A DNA stretch of 7,460 nt, from contig JAEXGP010000400.1 in the NCBI GenBank assembly GCA_023450775.1, positions 1 through 7,460 of the forward strand. Direction: 5' to 3'. Made by a program: the position numbers and the translations under genes. The stretch comes from Actinomycetes bacterium (GTDB taxonomy: Bacteria > Actinomycetota > Acidimicrobiia > Acidimicrobiales > Microtrichaceae). A model generated the notes under the pieces. The model saw only the letters and a list, made by a program, of their open reading frames with translations. It had not been told where the DNA came from and made no database searches. Below, one piece after another: positions 5,264-7,460 of the stretch (the first letter of the stretch is position 1; each line of letters starts with the position of its first letter).

Positions 5264-7460
5264 GGGTCCCGGAGGGTCCGCCGCTCTTCGAGCGCGTGCT
5301 CGTCGCGAACCGCGGCGAGATCGCGTGCCGGATCCTGCACACGCTGCGCCGGCTCGGGATCGGCACCGTCGCCGTCCACTCCGACGCGGACCTGGGGTCG
5401 CCGCACGTGGCGATGGCCGACCGGTCCGTCCGCCTGGGTCCCGGTCCGGCCCGCGACAGCTACCTGGACCTCGACGCGCTGCTGGACGCCGTCCGCTCGA
5501 CGGGGGCGCAGGCCGTGCACCCCGGCTACGGCTTCCTGTCCGAGAGCACCGAGCTCGCGGCGGCGCTCGAGGAAGAGGGCGTCACGTTCATCGGGCCGAC
5601 CACCGAGCAGCTGCGGATCTTCGGCCAGAAGCACCTGGCGAGGGAGGCGGCAGCCGCAGCCGGCGTGCCGCTGCTGGCCGGATCGGGCCTGCTCGGCTCG
5701 ATCGACGAGGCGCTGGAGCAGGCGTCGTCGATCGGGTACCCGGTCATGCTCAAAGCGGTGGCCGGCGGTGGCGGGATCGGCATGACGGTCTGCCCCGACG
5801 CCGCCTCGCTGCGCGGGTCGTTCGAGCGCGTCCAACGGCTGGGCGAGGCGAACTTCGGCTCGGGTGCCGTGTTCCTGGAGCGCTACGTCGCGCGGGCCCG
5901 CCACGTGGAGGTGCAGATCTTCGGCGACGGCGAGGGCGATGCGGTCACGCTCGGGGAGCGCGACTGCTCGCTGCAGCGCCGGAACCAGAAGGTGTTCGAG
6001 GAGACGCCCGCGCACGGTCTTCCCGACGAGGTGCGGGAGCTCGTGCACGACTCGGCCCGGCGGCTCGCCGCCGCGGTGCGGTACCGGTCGGCGGGCACGG
6101 TCGAGCTGCTGGTCGACGCCGAGCGGTTCGACGTGGCGTTCCTGGAGGTGAACGCCCGCCTGCAGGTCGAGCACCCGGTGACCGAGGCCGTCTGGGGCGT
6201 CGACCTGGTCGAGTGGATGGTCCGGCTGGCCGCCGGCGACTCCGACCTGCTGGAGCGGTGGCGGGCGACCGATCCGCACCCCCGGGGCCACGCCATCGAG
6301 GCCCGGCTCTACGCCGAGGACGCGGCGCGGGGACACCGCCCCTCGTCCGGCGTGCTGACCCGCGTGCGGTTCCCCGACGGCGCCTCCCGGTTCGAACCGG
6401 CGCCGCTCGGCGAGGCCGGCGCGCCGCCCCGCGTGGACACCTGGGTGGACACCGGCACGGAGGTCAGCCCGCTCTACGACCCGCTGCTCGCCAAGGTGAT
6501 CTCGCTGGGAGCCGATCGAGAAGAGGCGGCGGACCGGCTGGCCGCGGCCCTGGCCGCCACCGAGCTCGACGGGCTGGAGTCCAACGTCGGCCTGCTGCGC
6601 GCCGTGCTGGACACGCCGCTCCTGCGCACCGTGGCCGCCACCACCTCGGACCTCGACGCGGTCGACGTGCCGTCGCCGACCTTCGAGGTGCTGGAACCGG
6701 GCACCATGACCACCGTCCAGGACCATCCGGGCCGTCTGGGCCACTGGGACGTCGGCGTGCCCCCGAGCGGCCCCATGGACGACCTGTCGTTCCGCCTCGG
6801 CAACCGCGCCGTGGGCAACCCGGCGTCGGCCGCCGGTCTGGAGCTCACGCTGAGCGGACCGACGCTGCGGTTCCACGACGACGCGGTCGTCTGCCTGACG
6901 GGCTCGCCGATGCCCGCCACCGTCGACGGTGAGCCGGTCCCGTGGTGGGAGCCCGTGCCGGTGCCGGCCGGTGGTGAGCTCCGGATCGGGACCGGGACCG
7001 GGCCGGGGCTGCGTGGGTACCTGGCCGTGCGCGGCGGGATCGACGCCCCGCCCTACCTCGGCAGCGTGTCCACGTTCACGCTGGGCGGGTTCGGCGGGCA
7101 CGGCGGACGTGCGCTGCGCTCGGGCGACGTGCTGCGCATCGCCCCGGCGGGTCCCGATCTCGGCGAGCCCCGTCCGGTGCCGGCCGAGGACCGACCGGAG
7201 CTCACGGACTCCTGGGACCTCGAGGTGACGATCGGACCCCACGGCGCGCCCGACTTCTTCACCCGGGACGACATGGACCGGTTGCTGGCGGCCGAGTGGA
7301 AGGTCCACCACAACTCGTCGCGGACCGGCGTGCGCCTGGTCGGACCGAAGCCCACGTGGGCTCGCTCGGATGGCGGCGAGGCGGGCCTGCACCCGTCGAA
7401 CATCCACGAAAACCCCTACGCGATGGGCGCGGTTGACTTCACCGGCGATATGCCGGTGAT
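5260..7460 (+). CDS. uca: Urea/guanidine carboxylase, biotin-dependent (N-terminal 733 codons; 3' end cut)
   Basis: ATP- and biotin-dependent carboxylase that adds CO2 from bicarbonate to urea or guanidine. Domains in order: biotin carboxylase N-domain (about 9-120, FERVLVANRGEIACRI), ATP-grasp (about 124-330) with K165 and the AGGGGIGM loop (168-175), ERDCSLQRRNQKVFEETPA (233-251) and the active-site motif EVNARLQVEH (296-305, matching the E, N, R, Q, V, E set of E. coli AccC), then the biotin carboxylase C-domain (about 344-455, HAIEARLYAED). From 475 a carboxyltransferase AHS2/KipA-type domain begins (FEVLEPGTMTTVQDHPGR, VGVPPSGPMDDLSFRLGNRA) and continues to the edge. The family is about 1200 residues, so the AHS1 part and biotinyl domain lie outside. 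The GTG at 5260 overlaps the previous stop as GTGA and begins 9 residues before the conserved FERVL. The frame stays open to 7460. Order beside UAAP1/UAAP2 favours guanidine as substrate; urea remains possible. Confidence 0.94.
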   Translation, partial: MRVPEGPPLFERVLVANRGEIACRILHTLRRLGIGTVAVHSDADLGSPHVAMADRSVRLGPGPARDSYLDLDALLDAVRSTGAQAVHPGYGFLSESTELAAALEEEGVTFIGPTTEQLRIFGQKHLAREAAAAAGVPLLAGSGLLGSIDEALEQASSIGYPVMLKAVAGGGGIGMTVCPDAASLRGSFERVQRLGEANFGSGAVFLERYVARARHVEVQIFGDGEGDAVTLGERDCSLQRRNQKVFEETPAHGLPDEVRELVHDSARRLAAAVRYRSAGTVELLVDAERFDVAFLEVNARLQVEHPVTEAVWGVDLVEWMVRLAAGDSDLLERWRATDPHPRGHAIEARLYAEDAARGHRPSSGVLTRVRFPDGASRFEPAPLGEAGAPPRVDTWVDTGTEVSPLYDPLLAKVISLGADREEAADRLAAALAATELDGLESNVGLLRAVLDTPLLRTVAATTSDLDAVDVPSPTFEVLEPGTMTTVQDHPGRLGHWDVGVPPSGPMDDLSFRLGNRAVGNPASAAGLELTLSGPTLRFHDDAVVCLTGSPMPATVDGEPVPWWEPVPVPAGGELRIGTGTGPGLRGYLAVRGGIDAPPYLGSVSTFTLGGFGGHGGRALRSGDVLRIAPAGPDLGEPRPVPAEDRPELTDSWDLEVTIGPHGAPDFFTRDDMDRLLAAEWKVHHNSSRTGVRLVGPKPTWARSDGGEAGLHPSNIHENPYAMGAVDFTGDMPV

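Noticed and set aside
6387..6400. Perfect 14-bp palindrome CCGGTTCGAACCGG inside the carboxylase gene
   Set aside because: It lies in the conserved-frame coding sequence, shares only the TTCGAA core with the operators and has no N7 centre. Such palindromes arise easily in GC-rich codons.
5325..6932. Plus-strand 535-codon open frame inside the carboxylase region
   Set aside because: It is an out-of-frame shadow of the carboxylase, composed of low-complexity Arg/Ala/Gly/Pro. The frame starting at 5260 carries every conserved carboxylase motif.
4960..7407. Very long minus-strand open frame (815 codons) opposite the carboxylase
   Set aside because: It runs exactly antisense to well-conserved carboxylase and DUF1989 coding sequence. 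Its Arg/Gly/His/Val-rich product has no recognisable domain. Long antisense open frames are common in high-GC DNA.
1..7460. CRISPR arrays, insertion sequences, tRNA or rRNA genes, phage or defence genes
   Set aside because: Nothing resembling direct-repeat arrays, transposase motifs, terminal inverted repeats, tRNA cloverleaves or rRNA was seen; the window is a compact metabolic locus.

Overview
The window is GC-rich throughout (roughly 70% by eye, not counted). Its genes are tightly packed, use GTG starts often and overlap by 4 bp, which suggests a high-GC actinobacterium. The phylum is inferred from composition and protein style; nothing in the window fixes a genus. The content is one nitrogen-scavenging locus of the type historically called the urea carboxylase / urea amidolyase-associated region. 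In studied relatives this set is now assigned to guanidine assimilation.

Left arm (minus strand, positions 2720 to 1): a three-gene ABC import operon, transcribed away from the centre. It encodes a lipoprotein substrate-binding protein, a six-helix permease and a nitrate/sulfonate/taurine-type ATPase that runs off the left edge. Centre: a divergent promoter region (2721-2899) and a TetR-family regulator (2900-3577). Right arm (plus strand, 3738 onward): two DUF1989 proteins (urea-amidolyase-associated proteins 1 and 2, a CgdAB-type carboxyguanidine deiminase pair) and a biotin-dependent urea/guanidine carboxylase, cut by the right edge after 733 codons.

Proposed logic: the ABC system imports guanidine (or urea). 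The carboxylase uses ATP and bicarbonate to make N-carboxyguanidine. The DUF1989 pair deiminates it to allophanate plus ammonia. An allophanate hydrolase, not in the window but expected downstream, would release the remaining nitrogen. All four junctions inside the two operons are 4-bp NTGA start/stop overlaps, so each arm looks translationally coupled.

The most interesting non-coding signal is a pair of near-identical palindromes, TTTCGAT-N6-TCGAAAC. One lies in the divergent region between the transporter operon and tetR, the other directly upstream of the catabolic operon. They are good candidates for the operator of the TetR protein encoded between them. I see no recognisable guanidine-I (ykkC) riboswitch, so protein-based control may replace the usual RNA control here.
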